This document shows positions 9,301-17,055 of a stretch of 58,675 bases of DNA, piece by piece. Source of the DNA: Candidatus Endomicrobium procryptotermitis (GTDB lineage: Bacteria > Elusimicrobiota > Endomicrobiia > Endomicrobiales > Endomicrobiaceae); contig JAITIP010000042.1 of assembly GCA_031279415.1 (NCBI GenBank), forward strand, positions 1 through 58,675, written 5' to 3'. Under the pieces are notes generated by a model, which made no database searches, was not told where the DNA came from, and was given only the letters and a program-made list of their open reading frames with translations. Each line of letters opens with the position of its first letter. The first letter of the stretch is position 1. Position numbers and translations under genes: made by a program.

Positions 9301-11715
9301 TAATAATTTATTTACCGTCTCTATAGGCAAAATAGTGTTTCCAAGCTCACTATGTTCAATATTCCGGTTTTCTCTGAAAACATTTTCAGCGGCTTTTTTT
9401 GATAAAGATTCATGAGGCGTTACAGATTCAGTCTGCCTGTTAATAAAATCATTAAACTTCTGTGCAAGCTCCCAGTCGCCAAACCACTGCTTAAAAGCAG
9501 CGCTTTTTATTTGCTCTTCATTACTGCTGTTTGTCCATGTTGAGGATTCGTAAACGTTATATTTTGGTTTAGAATACTCCATGCCTACTCTTTTCTTTTG
9601 CAAACTGTTAAGCCTGCCTTTAGCATTTTCTAATTTTCTCTTAATTGGCGCTGTATCTTCTATATATCTTTCCTCTTGCTGAGCATTTGAGCCTAACTCA
9701 TATTTTTTAGCTTCACGCACACGTCTGTTATGCTCAACATCTCTCTTATTTCTTGCGCTCACGATTTCCAAATCGGCATTTAAACTGTCAACTTCCTGCT
9801 GCGCCATATCAATTCTGTAATCCAAATCTTCAAGCGCCAAATCGTTATCCAAAATTTCTATATAGCGCCTAGCCAATCTTTGCGTCCTTTCGTCAAAAGC
9901 CTTAAATTCATCACTGTCAAAATCGCCGTTATCCTGCACAAATTCCATTATATTACTGTCATCAATATTTTTTACAATGTCATATACACGTTTGGCATCG
10001 GCTCCTGTCTGTATGGCTGTCTGCAAAGCTGCATTATGCACGTCCTTATAATGCCACAAATACTCAAGCGCTATGCTTTCTATTTCGGCGTCTGTATATT
10101 CTATGGCTTGAGGCTCAATTCCAAGCTCTAACTGCTCTTGGTTATATTGCACTTGTTCACGCCGGATATTATCAACAATCTGCTCAGGCTGCATAGCGGC
10201 AACACTTCTGCTCTGATTAATAATTTCAAGTTTATGACTGTTATACCATTCTTGAGGGCTTATACCAGCGGCATTGTTCCACAATGTTGCCAAGCTTGCC
10301 ATTGTCTGTGCCGCAAATTCGCTTTCTTCCAGCGTAAGCCCTGCGTTAAGCGCGTCCTGCCTTACTTGCATTTTAATATCATTTATCGCCCTTCTTCTTT
10401 CCGGCGTCATAGATTTAATTTGTTCGCGGGCAGTATTAATAAAATTTTGCATACCTTTTTTTACATCGTTGTTTGGAAATGTTAAAGGGCTGTCTTCGTC
10501 ATTGATAATCTTTTCAACAAACTCCATAGCCTGCTGCGATGTCGCACTTTGAGTAATAGCCGCAGACACTTCTTTTGCCTTTTCAGGTTCAACTCCTTTT
10601 TTTTCAAGAGAAACTTGTCCGGCTCTTGCTATAAAGCTTACAGGCGCGCCTATAATAGCTCCAATCAAAGCCTGATAGAAAATATCATTAATAGTTTCAT
10701 CTGCTTCTTTCTGGCGGCTACCGAATGTCTGCATAATAATTTCTTCAGCTGTAGCCTGTGCGCCTTCCTGTAAAGGTTCTTCCAGCGCACCTATAACACG
10801 TGCAGCGACACCTTTTATTTTCATGGCTCTTATAAAATAATCAAGTCCGATATATTCTAAAGCACCTTCCGCTATACCGCTTAACGTCCCAAATGAAGCG
10901 GCACGGCTTGGTGACATTCCATCTTCAACAAGCTCTTCATAAGTACTGCGCCCTGCAATCCATCCAAACAGAATAGAAGCGCTTGAGGGAGATTTGGTAA
11001 CTATTGTAAGGCCTAATGCTCCAAGCATACTGGTTAATCCACTGCCTATGTCAAACATAATACCGTCTGAAGCGTCTCGCCCAAGCCCTGCGTCAAGCAA
11101 TGCTTGCCTGTGCTTGTCAATCATCATTTGCAGTTTTTGTCTTCTGAATTCTTGAGATTTTTCATAATTATCTAAAACTTCTTTTCTCGTTTGCGGATTA
11201 ATGCTTATATTTTCTTCGTTTAAATCCATCTGCCATTTTTCAAAATTCGTAGGCAAATGCGCAACGCTGTCGGCAATACCCGTAAGCTGCCTTTCAAGCA
11301 GCTGCGCAGTAGATACAAGCATACTGCCAATGCCTTTACTAAAGCTATTAATAGCATCGCCGACAACGCTTGAACGCCTCACGCCCATATCCGTAAGCGA
11401 AAAATAATTGTCCCTAAACTTCTTTGCAAGTTGAATGTCAACCGCGTAATCAATCTCTTCAGGGCTTTGCAAGTCCGTATAAACTCCCATATTATGTTTT
11501 TCAACATAGACAGAATGCTTTGCGGGTTCTTCAAACATAGGCTTTACATTGCGTACAGTTTCCTCTTGTTCAAGAAGCGCATTATGCGCTTGGTTTTCAA
11601 CATTAGGAAAATCTATCGGCTCAGCGTCATTTCGTAACGCTGCGCGTCTTTCAAGCTCGTCTATGCCCGGCAATATATCGGAAGCGGCAGGCTGTAATAT
11701 ATCTTGTTTATTCAT
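3352..11715 (-). CDS. Giant polyvalent ejection (internal virion) protein with ART-like domains and a zincin motif
   Basis: A 2787-residue protein with AAGGA upstream of its ATG. Visible parts in order are: an N-terminal linear region (1-110); a hydrophobic Gly/Ala-rich zone (about 220-370) that could cross a membrane during ejection; a helical region with a coiled coil (about 640-710); an LPD-like entry motif FKQWFGDWE (about 745); an ADP-ribosyltransferase-like domain with YHG at 948-950 and a downstream 'NQIKS...GTFD' tail typical of ART-PolyVal domains; a second ART-like YHGG at 1076-1079; a zinc metallopeptidase motif HELGH at 1373-1377; long coiled coils (about 1680-1830); and a helical C-terminal region with FRNTPNQYARKIADA, recalling LPD38. 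In T7-like phages the gene in this place (gp16) is ejected into the cell with the DNA. I infer that it forms part of the ejection channel and carries effector domains acting early in infection. No lysozyme or transglycosylase motif was seen. Confidence 0.8.
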   Translation of the reverse strand: MNKQDILQPAASDILPGIDELERRAALRNDAEPIDFPNVENQAHNALLEQEETVRNVKPMFEEPAKHSVYVEKHNMGVYTDLQSPEEIDYAVDIQLAKKFRDNYFSLTDMGVRRSSVVGDAINSFSKGIGSMLVSTAQLLERQLTGIADSVAHLPTNFEKWQMDLNEENISINPQTRKEVLDNYEKSQEFRRQKLQMMIDKHRQALLDAGLGRDASDGIMFDIGSGLTSMLGALGLTIVTKSPSSASILFGWIAGRSTYEELVEDGMSPSRAASFGTLSGIAEGALEYIGLDYFIRAMKIKGVAARVIGALEEPLQEGAQATAEEIIMQTFGSRQKEADETINDIFYQALIGAIIGAPVSFIARAGQVSLEKKGVEPEKAKEVSAAITQSATSQQAMEFVEKIINDEDSPLTFPNNDVKKGMQNFINTAREQIKSMTPERRRAINDIKMQVRQDALNAGLTLEESEFAAQTMASLATLWNNAAGISPQEWYNSHKLEIINQSRSVAAMQPEQIVDNIRREQVQYNQEQLELGIEPQAIEYTDAEIESIALEYLWHYKDVHNAALQTAIQTGADAKRVYDIVKNIDDSNIMEFVQDNGDFDSDEFKAFDERTQRLARRYIEILDNDLALEDLDYRIDMAQQEVDSLNADLEIVSARNKRDVEHNRRVREAKKYELGSNAQQEERYIEDTAPIKRKLENAKGRLNSLQKKRVGMEYSKPKYNVYESSTWTNSSNEEQIKSAAFKQWFGDWELAQKFNDFINRQTESVTPHESLSKKAAENVFRENRNIEHSELGNTILPIETVNKLLQHKGFKFAEIFNYLPQLYKNSILLTSDTEKTYQTTHKPHPNIAFWHNTFNKFNIGSDEYIVRFTITESKAGKKQKKGAKGQQTLHSAFVSEIVVDKIKDSDTIKSGNYPARVSLSDNILTQLIDKVNNVSKVVNENGKPLVVYHGRKNIDNVNVFDMTSRQGYGREQNGAYFSAIEEYAASYPTGGGNPTIKAYLSIKNPYYAKDYAEITGVNSVRKSELETLGYDGVVYNDDVDGKNFEVLAFYPNQIKSVNNQGTFDGDNPNIYYQTGYHGGMRGINEFSNDFIGSGEGNQTFGWGHYFTSLKEIAEQYYNQLNYSKNFTKYNAIPYETLQKSYLTKGASKGQVLSLIVHYGGKDKLIKSLENNIEIEKERDNNENEIKRLKAMIEYASTVDETKIEKRSQVYKVDLPESEDFLQLDKPLSKQSQKVQEAVIAAIKEFNEAARHMGKDYLIDEDEEELAYMSGGEIYSLITEKYAKINLTDEPAQETSGMLLKYGVLGNEYPSDSLGGRTASAGRNFVLFDPKLAEIQETYYQNEKVQIPRAAITFEDERSIIRLTKSHDKSSIVHELGHLYLRSIDRLAKISQDENFLALKAKIDKYLKVGFDENGKALYDKEYSSGSGEKSATPHEKFANAFTAYVKTGNAPNSALKRIFIMFRQWLAQIRDVLVDSEIESLQASPEMIEVFNELLAPMEFERANYTSEERQAIKQQIEDIRAGRDIEMSGQRLDEIRNYVNQVNQRRPRAPREDLLYYIRRFGVKETFPLIDKAKDAGIKIINPESPNYRQALGEDNLQSFLTGLEFLQTARDSELDIGSEDLQTQSLSLIEKALDGERIDSADNLSRIEAIEDYDRNVEAIQEMFGGNLAEAERVLDMIDELADRNFAVVSYDTLANLQELADRVEKQNEKLGKGAKMEDIEQSIIRDKNLIKHKNEAIRKKEKELKKRESNLAKKEQEVDTKINVKQERTKIADAQKEIEQDRQYIDDYTQRLEKKEKALAEDKRLYGDIKEVIEQIAQKNKDLGKKIRKEDIEDAIKTNDRQKLLAAVNDALAEVESEIMNMPDYTQTSARYENPINIIRERKKALLETARQRIEDGKDATGFRQALRSALSGIPHFSNVKNSRSLDKKRQVMTGKEQLLDEWRNLKSWQELVDNLNKVFNSVEYMASDIYQPFMEDIIAREVSRPIWVKQGDQKVGRYDKDTNDFFKELQDIWNQVDDPKELEFQFAMQKYALMSDNENHDVDFRTRVKNRIMNYALADGMKKMKLGNQILADLYGDIMTIRNEANRGHALAELEKKINLIEETDRLVGKVKNPDSKKGVGKVLKAFLGFSGNWETYLNFLFGKDAVDQYSLLVPQKEADTANYYDIKNVNERGREIYGVKSQQEFTQIYRDLLNEKFEYSDYKINDDAKPETVQLSKADIITIYIWYKNTELRKRLLMQYEVPIFDEKGKRLTPQPQNLTDMFSKLTEQDKAFGDYLQETAQSYYDSVNEVYMRLYGLDLDTVENYFPSIARTPISDIDVSMAQAQQMSKPSQIKQRAQSPMVRQMPTDPLTIINRHIMSSNRYIFLQEKIGALRKIIRNSKMENAVKNNETFGEDVYKGLLNELDASSISQYKKRMLTQEKLFGKIVNNFLKTAVAVKPIIAIKQVAAFINYSEGMPKSDFIKGVAEFWSNPKEAYKFMMKNRYLNARFFSGSSNETLQRAMENKTFSRFNEWNNMLTVNVRGGDMFSLLMGGYARIKYKMSQGLSEDEAFKDFELTTMRTQQAAQTSSLSGWQRSENPIIRAAVAFRNTPNQYARKIADAYVQFRRGEIDLGQFGEIVALYGVVNPLLYAALTYGITGLFDDDDEDDDIRNILISPLTVNAGFIPLMDDTVLTLTNGLIDGKIKYSGGKGEILGISDFYDWVYKGIKAWNDTDKMELSDWLKVVDFPARAAAGVPLETIATMFSGTVDAFNGEFLRGGLKGLGYSRYRANMIADGRYIKD

Positions 11716-13666
11716 TATTATTTTCCTTAATACTGCGGCGTCTTGGAGATTGTCTTAACACTATATCTGAATTTGCTCTGCTTCTAAATCTTGTCACTTC
11801 TCTATACCGTCTTACTGTATCGTCCCATGTTCTTGTAGTGTATGTGTGGTCTTCAACATATCCGCCTATATCTTCCAATGCTCTGTTTGCAACCCTTCCG
11901 GAGCCAACCGCTGCTCTCTGTGTCCGTCCTTCATCTTGCAATCCTTGCGAAGCCGTCCTTGCGGTATCAGTTCCTATCGGCAACAGATTCTCATAAATAC
12001 TGCCGGCAATACTCCTGTTGCCTGTAATCATGTCTCTTACATTGCTAAAATTGCTCTGACTATAATAGGGCAATAACGCCCCGCCGTACAGCACAGCGTC
12101 AAACTGCTTATCGCCAATATTAAGCCAATTTTTTATTTGAGTTCTTAAAATATCTCTTTCTATATTTAAAGCATTTGCAACATCTTGAGATTCGGAACTT
12201 TTTGTATCAATCCCTGCCTTTATATATTCTTTCCACACAGCTTCAGTTAATGCGCCTACCTGCTGCTTTGTAAATATTCCTCTGCCGGCGCCTAAGTTTT
12301 TGTCAAGCAACCTTAAATCATTTAAAATAGCTTTTTTTGCGGCTTCGCTTACGCTATGCGAAAATCTGTTTTCATCGCGCAATTTAAACCCTTCTTCTTC
12401 AACAAGCGTTCCAAGAGCGCCCCTTAACTGAGCAAGCATTTTTGCGCTTTGCTGATCATAATTTGAAAGGCTTCCGTCTCTGCGGCCGCCTTCTACCGTT
12501 CCTATAATATTCACAAGGCTTTCAACATTGTTCAAATCTTTATTTTTTATTCTGCCCTGGTTATCAATATCAAACAATTTAACCTGCATTTGAAGATTTT
12601 CATAAAAGTCGGCATTCCTTGTAGCGTAATTCCTGTCTTTATCCGTTAAAATCTTTTCCATCCACGAAAAATAAGTTTCTTTTTCTTTCGCGGTCAAATC
12701 CCTGAGACCTGACTGTAAGGCTTTTTTCTCATCTGCAGTCAACAAGCCGTCATTTATATGCATAGACATACTTGCCGGCTCATTTATTAAATCCCTGTAA
12801 TATCTGCTTGCCATATCAGAATTGGTTTGAAAAAGCATGTGAAAGTAATTCCTAAACGGTTCAAGCCTTGCGTCCTGAGTTGTTCCCTCTCTGCTTTTAA
12901 TTCCTTGCTGCGCAGCGTTGATAAATCTTTCTCTTTCGGTGGCGTCTAAATATTGATAATGTGGCGGATTTGATTTGCTGCTTTTCGACGGTGTCTGCAA
13001 TTTTAACAAAGCACCCGCGGGGTTAGCATTAATATCTCTGCTGACTTCCGCCAAGCTCCATTCGTGATTTGCGGCTTTGATAATAATTTCTTTATCTTTA
13101 GGCACAAACTGTCCGTTATTAACAGAATTATGGTAATCCTGCATAATTGCGGCCGCTTTTACGGAATCAGCTTCCGCGGCGGCGTTTACCGCAGCAATAC
13201 GCCCCAAATCTTTTATGTCAATAATGTTTTTATCGTATTTCTGTACGGAATAATCAAAGGCAAGATTATATTGATGTCCTTTATTAAAGTCAGCGCCGCG
13301 CCCTGCGCTCCAAGCGGAAAATAAATCTTTACCAAGCGCAGATTCTCCGTTCTTAGCAACCTCGTCATTGTATTGTTTATATAAATCTTCAAGCGTTGCC
13401 GGCTGTATCTGTCCTGTTTTAAGTTTATTTCTTAAATCAGCATTATACGCAGACAAATTATTTTCAAACTTTTTTATTTTGTTTTCGTCTTCTTGAAGTT
13501 TAATGTTATTTAAAATCTGCTCAAAACGGCTGACATTCTTTCCTAAGTTGTCAACAGCTTGTCCTATCTGTCCGCCGAATACCGCTTCAGGCGGCGCGGA
13601 AAGATTTGGCGTAGTCACACTCGGCGCATTTGGAGCAACTCTATTTTCTCTTGTTGGTATTTTCAT
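11708..13666 (-). CDS. Internal virion protein, T7 gp15-like by position
   Basis: A 652-residue, largely helical soluble protein that overlaps the giant ejection protein by 8 bases. The N-terminus (about 1-35) is Pro/Asn-rich and extended, with a GGQIGQAVDNLGKNVSRFEQ stretch that resembles the start of many podovirus head-ejection proteins. Residues 40-650 are amphipathic helices with no cysteine clusters or membrane spans. Its place between the gp14-like and gp16-like genes, its size and its helical content match T7 gp15, which forms the tube of the ejection machine. Sequence similarity to T7 itself is not obvious, so the assignment rests on synteny. The ribosome site is embedded in a small GCAA-loop hairpin at 13,670-13,681. 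Confidence 0.65.
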   Translation of the reverse strand: MKIPTRENRVAPNAPSVTTPNLSAPPEAVFGGQIGQAVDNLGKNVSRFEQILNNIKLQEDENKIKKFENNLSAYNADLRNKLKTGQIQPATLEDLYKQYNDEVAKNGESALGKDLFSAWSAGRGADFNKGHQYNLAFDYSVQKYDKNIIDIKDLGRIAAVNAAAEADSVKAAAIMQDYHNSVNNGQFVPKDKEIIIKAANHEWSLAEVSRDINANPAGALLKLQTPSKSSKSNPPHYQYLDATERERFINAAQQGIKSREGTTQDARLEPFRNYFHMLFQTNSDMASRYYRDLINEPASMSMHINDGLLTADEKKALQSGLRDLTAKEKETYFSWMEKILTDKDRNYATRNADFYENLQMQVKLFDIDNQGRIKNKDLNNVESLVNIIGTVEGGRRDGSLSNYDQQSAKMLAQLRGALGTLVEEEGFKLRDENRFSHSVSEAAKKAILNDLRLLDKNLGAGRGIFTKQQVGALTEAVWKEYIKAGIDTKSSESQDVANALNIERDILRTQIKNWLNIGDKQFDAVLYGGALLPYYSQSNFSNVRDMITGNRSIAGSIYENLLPIGTDTARTASQGLQDEGRTQRAAVGSGRVANRALEDIGGYVEDHTYTTRTWDDTVRRYREVTRFRSRANSDIVLRQSPRRRSIKENNNE

Positions 13667-13669
13667 TTT

Positions 13670-13681
13670 GTCCTTGCGGAC
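13670..13681 (-). promoter_or_regulatory. GNRA-tetraloop hairpin overlapping a ribosome binding site
   Basis: On the minus strand GTCC-GCAA-GGAC folds into a four-pair stem closed by a GCAA tetraloop. Its 3' arm contains the AAGGA ribosome site of the gp15-like gene, 4 bases before the ATG. A similar TATCC-GCAA-GGATA hairpin precedes the 61-residue gene at 17,909. It could tune translation, but the stem is short. Confidence 0.35.
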
Positions 13682-13717
13682 GGCATTTTAGCCGTTCCTT
13701 TTAATCGTTAATTGCCG

Positions 13718-14236
13718 TTACGCTGTAAGCGAGCGCCTATTGTATCTATTTGCCGCAAACTGCGAAGCTCCGCCTAAAACCGTACTTCCAGCGCCAATCA
13801 TTCCTGCAGTCATGGCATTCTGCCCGGAAATACCATAAAGCGAAGCCTGATTTTTTAAATTAATTTTTTCAAGCGCTGCCCTCTGTCGGTTTCTATGTAC
13901 GGCAAGTTCAGCATTTCTCCGGACCATACTCTCGTCTTCGGATATACTTGTTAAAGTATCTTTTAAAATATTTTCAAAGGTTACGCTGTCAACTCCTACA
14001 CCGGCAGCCCCTGCCGCAGCTCTCTGCGCTCCTATAAGCCTCTTACCTTCTTTATCTATCTGCCCAAGTTCAAAAATTTCTTGCTCATAAATATCTTGAT
14101 TTTCAAGTTCTGCTGACTTGCTTATCTGATCGCCCTGTATATCGGCAAGCCTACTCAAATAATTAAAATACTGCTTTTGAGATTGCGCCTGCTGTAATTG
14201 TCCTAAAGCTGATACCGCTACTCCTATCCAGCCCAT
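13718..14236 (-). CDS. Internal virion protein, T7 gp14-like
   Basis: A 172-residue protein with an N-terminal hydrophobic stretch (GWIGVAVSALGQLQQAQ), a central amphipathic helical region with an AAAGAAGVGVDS turn, and a C-terminal Gly/Ala-rich segment (GMIGAGSTVLGGASQF). This pattern (small-residue membrane-active ends around a helical core, with a 'RAAAGAAGVxV' motif) is shared by gp14-type internal core proteins that insert in the outer membrane during DNA ejection. It lies between the gp13-like and gp15-like genes and is separated from the former by a single base. The 'GAAGVGVDSxTFENIL' region is the most family-like part. Confidence 0.7.
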   Translation of the reverse strand: MGWIGVAVSALGQLQQAQSQKQYFNYLSRLADIQGDQISKSAELENQDIYEQEIFELGQIDKEGKRLIGAQRAAAGAAGVGVDSVTFENILKDTLTSISEDESMVRRNAELAVHRNRQRAALEKINLKNQASLYGISGQNAMTAGMIGAGSTVLGGASQFAANRYNRRSLTA

Positions 14237-14237
14237 A

Positions 14238-14705
14238 TTAACCTCTCTTTAATTCAAAATAATAAAAAGCAACTTCATCCTTACCGCATTTTATAGGATT
14301 TTCAAAATCTATATAAGCTCCGCAAAGTTTCAGCCACTTAATACTTTTTATATGCCTGCTATCAACCCAATTATAAAGAAGCGGATAAATTCCAAGCGTC
14401 TTATTAATCCAATATCTGCTTGCCTTGATAAACGCTTTTACATTTACATTTTCGATTTCGTTTGTCGTCAACATCCAAACAAGACAGCGACTTGCTAAAT
14501 AATTTTTAGGCACAATCCCAAACATGCCAACCAACTTACCGTCATTAAGTATCACATCGGAAATCACGCTCACATCAAAACTTGCCTTTACCGCTTCATA
14601 CGGACTTTCAGCTCCGCTTGTCATAACCTCGTCAATTTCCGCCTGCCTCATATTTTGCGCAAGTTTATCGCAATCGCTTTTAAAAGCTGTCGAAAATGCC
14701 AGCAT
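14238..14705 (-). CDS. T7 gp13-like protein (DUF2833/GNAT-like fold)
   Basis: A 155-residue protein whose layout recalls the gp13/DUF2833 family of podoviruses: an opening helix with an acidic patch, then strands around 'LVGMFGIVPKNYLASRCLVWMLTTNEIE' and a C-terminal half with 'LYNWVDSRHIKSIKWLKLCGAYID', which resembles the acetyl-CoA-binding half of GNAT enzymes. In T7 gp13 is needed for proper assembly of the internal core but is not known to acetylate. It sits in the expected slot between the nozzle gene and the gp14-like gene. I see no reason to claim enzymatic activity. Confidence 0.65.
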   Translation of the reverse strand: MLAFSTAFKSDCDKLAQNMRQAEIDEVMTSGAESPYEAVKASFDVSVISDVILNDGKLVGMFGIVPKNYLASRCLVWMLTTNEIENVNVKAFIKASRYWINKTLGIYPLLYNWVDSRHIKSIKWLKLCGAYIDFENPIKCGKDEVAFYYFELKRG

Positions 14706-14738
14706 GTAAGTCCTCTTGCCTTTATAATTTGCCGGAAG

Positions 14739-17039
14739 CTAAGATGCCGCGTCTAAATGCGGAGTAATTGCCGTAATAGTCATGGGCAAAGGCATATCCT
14801 GACGAATTTTAACGCTCTTATAAATCTCATTTGTACTTTCAGGCGTCATTATATATTTGTCCGAATAAAGCTTTGTAGGTTCGCCCAAAGCTTCGGTCGT
14901 TCTCTGCCAAATCTCGTCCAGCTTACTCCAGTCAGTACCAATGCGGCCGCCTCTTGAATTATAGAAATCAACATCAATTCTAAATATTTTTCCTTTGCGG
15001 CTGCCAAATTCAGCAGCTGCAATGTTAAGAGTTTCAAGCTCCGACACATAAGGAAGTCCCGCAATAATCTTTTTAGGGACATTGCCGGAGTTTTTCAGCT
15101 TATATATTCCGTTTGCAACTGTCCCTGTTTCAACATTTCCGTCATTCAAAACGGTAATAGTCTGCCCGTTAAATCTATCAAGTCCGCTTAAAGTTTCTCC
15201 TGTATGATTTTCAAATACGCTTGCGCAATCTAAAAACACGCCGTCTTTTACACCTTGAATAAAATTTCTCTCGGCAAACCTTTCAATGAATGTCCCGCTT
15301 GCTCTTTCCACGACAGCCCAAATTTCGTCAAAGTTTTTTTGTTTAAGCGCACATACGGCCTTAACTTTACCTTGCGTTTCACAAAGCGTCCACGCCAAAA
15401 TCTGCTGTTCTCTTAAATAAGTCAGCAGACACAGTTTGCCGTCATCGCGTACTGCCCAAATAATACTATGCGGCTCCTGTTGATACACAATATCGATAAT
15501 CTCATGCCCCTCAAATAAGTGAGTTGCAAACAGCCTTAAATTGTCGCCGTCATATCCATCGTCTCCAAAATTGTAAGCAATATCCCTTAAATATCCGCCG
15601 CGCTGCACATATATAACGCGGTTCCCGATTATCATAGGAACTGCTTCTTTGGAGCCTCTATAGGTCTGTGGTTTTGGTCTTGTCGTTGTCGGCGTCATAA
15701 CTGCGCCTTCGGCTATAATTACTGTCTCAGAGTCGCTTGTCAGCGCCAAAATATCAGCCATCGGCATTAAGTTATGCACTGTATTTATTTTTCTCGAAGG
15801 TATATTTGTGCTGATGGCGTCGCTGTCAACCAAAGGCGACGACACGCCGAAATCATTATAATATCCGGTTTGGCTCATCCACACGCCTTGCTGGTTAAAC
15901 TTACTGCCGCCCAAAATATGCCTATCCTGATAAAAACATCCGCAGCGCGGATACCCGTTTTTATCGCTCCACGCTCCCTCGCTCCAATCGTCAGTCGAAG
16001 TATTTAATATAATGTTTTGGTCTAAAAGATTATTTTGTACTGTAAAATTAGCGCTATACTGCGAAATTCTGCCTGTAATTTTAAGAATTAAATCAAACGT
16101 GTATGAATCAATAGAGAATGTAAAATTTAAAATACGCTTTGAGTCGCTTGATACTTGCGTCCAATCTTGAATTGCAAATCTTAACCAATAATCGGAATCA
16201 AAAGCTCCGACGATATTATAGTTTGCGCTTACAACTGAATTAAGAATTCTTATATCTTCCCAATTCGTTTTATCAAAACTTCTCTGCATAACGATATTGG
16301 CTTCCCAACTCCCTGAAGTCAAAATCTGCCAGCGCGCATTTGCTCCGCAAAGAACTGCTGCTGAAGTCCACAAAACTCCGCTTACCGTGGCTTGCGATTC
16401 TGGCACCTGATGTGAAATTTCCTGAGATTGTTCAGTATGCGCAATACGCATCAATGACCCTACCATGCCGGCAGTAAAATATGGTTTACTTGAAGATATC
16501 ATAGAGAGCGAACCGATAGTCATTCTCATGGTTTCATCTTTATTAACAGACAAAAACGGACCATTAAGCACATTCATAGAAACAAAGGTAAATGCGTCAA
16601 CGGCAACTCGCCTCAATTCATAAATAGGATAATCCTGATGGTAAATATAAAGTACATCCGCACTCTGATTAAATTTTAATTGGTATATGTCGTTGGCGGT
16701 AAAAATCGTGGAAACTTCGTAGGGTGTGTTATTGGAGTTAAGTACAGCCGTCGCATCCAAGCGGAAAAAACGAATGTACTTAACTCCAATTTCCATACAA
16801 TACTGTATATCGTCATTGTAAGCAAACTCTTTTACAATTACAGGCGCAGCTGCGTTTTTAACGGCAGCAACATGAATACTGCCGCCTCTATTGCTTACCG
16901 CTCCCTGCGGATGCACAATAAAGTTATACGCCCGGCGTAAAGAAGTATTAGCGGTAGCCAAATCCGTTCTTGCAGCAATTAACGGATCAACTTCCCCTCT
17001 CGAAAAAGCAACCTGTGGTACCGCAACCGGAGCTTGCAA
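14739..17039 (-). CDS. Tail nozzle protein, T7 gp12-like (tail tubular protein B)
   Basis: A 766-residue protein. Its opening (FSRGEVDPLIAARTDLATA) followed by LRRAYNFIVHPQGAVSNRGGS is a clear form of the podovirus nozzle N-terminus, in which 'FxxGExxPxLxxRxD' precedes 'RxxxNFxVxPxGxxxxRPG'. The rest is a beta-rich body that would make the propeller platforms of the nozzle. It forms the end of the short tail and holds the fibres. It is followed by the gp13-like gene and preceded by the gp11-like adaptor, as in T7. A perfect 15-bp inverted repeat lies inside the coding sequence near residues 84-103. Confidence 0.85.
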   Translation of the reverse strand: MQAPVAVPQVAFSRGEVDPLIAARTDLATANTSLRRAYNFIVHPQGAVSNRGGSIHVAAVKNAAAPVIVKEFAYNDDIQYCMEIGVKYIRFFRLDATAVLNSNNTPYEVSTIFTANDIYQLKFNQSADVLYIYHQDYPIYELRRVAVDAFTFVSMNVLNGPFLSVNKDETMRMTIGSLSMISSSKPYFTAGMVGSLMRIAHTEQSQEISHQVPESQATVSGVLWTSAAVLCGANARWQILTSGSWEANIVMQRSFDKTNWEDIRILNSVVSANYNIVGAFDSDYWLRFAIQDWTQVSSDSKRILNFTFSIDSYTFDLILKITGRISQYSANFTVQNNLLDQNIILNTSTDDWSEGAWSDKNGYPRCGCFYQDRHILGGSKFNQQGVWMSQTGYYNDFGVSSPLVDSDAISTNIPSRKINTVHNLMPMADILALTSDSETVIIAEGAVMTPTTTRPKPQTYRGSKEAVPMIIGNRVIYVQRGGYLRDIAYNFGDDGYDGDNLRLFATHLFEGHEIIDIVYQQEPHSIIWAVRDDGKLCLLTYLREQQILAWTLCETQGKVKAVCALKQKNFDEIWAVVERASGTFIERFAERNFIQGVKDGVFLDCASVFENHTGETLSGLDRFNGQTITVLNDGNVETGTVANGIYKLKNSGNVPKKIIAGLPYVSELETLNIAAAEFGSRKGKIFRIDVDFYNSRGGRIGTDWSKLDEIWQRTTEALGEPTKLYSDKYIMTPESTNEIYKSVKIRQDMPLPMTITAITPHLDAAS
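16731..16790. repeat. Perfect 15-bp inverted repeat inside the nozzle gene
   Basis: ATTGGAGTTAAGTAC (16,731-16,745) and its exact reverse complement (16,776-16,790) are separated by 30 bases. The repeat lies entirely within coding sequence and does not correspond to a protein repeat. On mRNA it would form a strong hairpin, and on DNA it could be a leftover target or recombination site. Confidence 0.8.
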
Positions 17040-17055
17040 GATTTTTAACCTCTCT

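Noticed and set aside
3352..11715. A peptidoglycan-cutting transglycosylase domain in the giant ejection protein, as in T7 gp16
   Set aside because: No transglycosylase signature was found at the N-terminus or elsewhere. The only peptidase-like motif seen is HELGH.
11842..12076. Plus-strand frames inside the structural genes (also near 5,437, 8,359 and 10,138)
   Set aside because: These are antisense to well-supported minus-strand virion genes, lack ribosome sites and have shadow-like composition.
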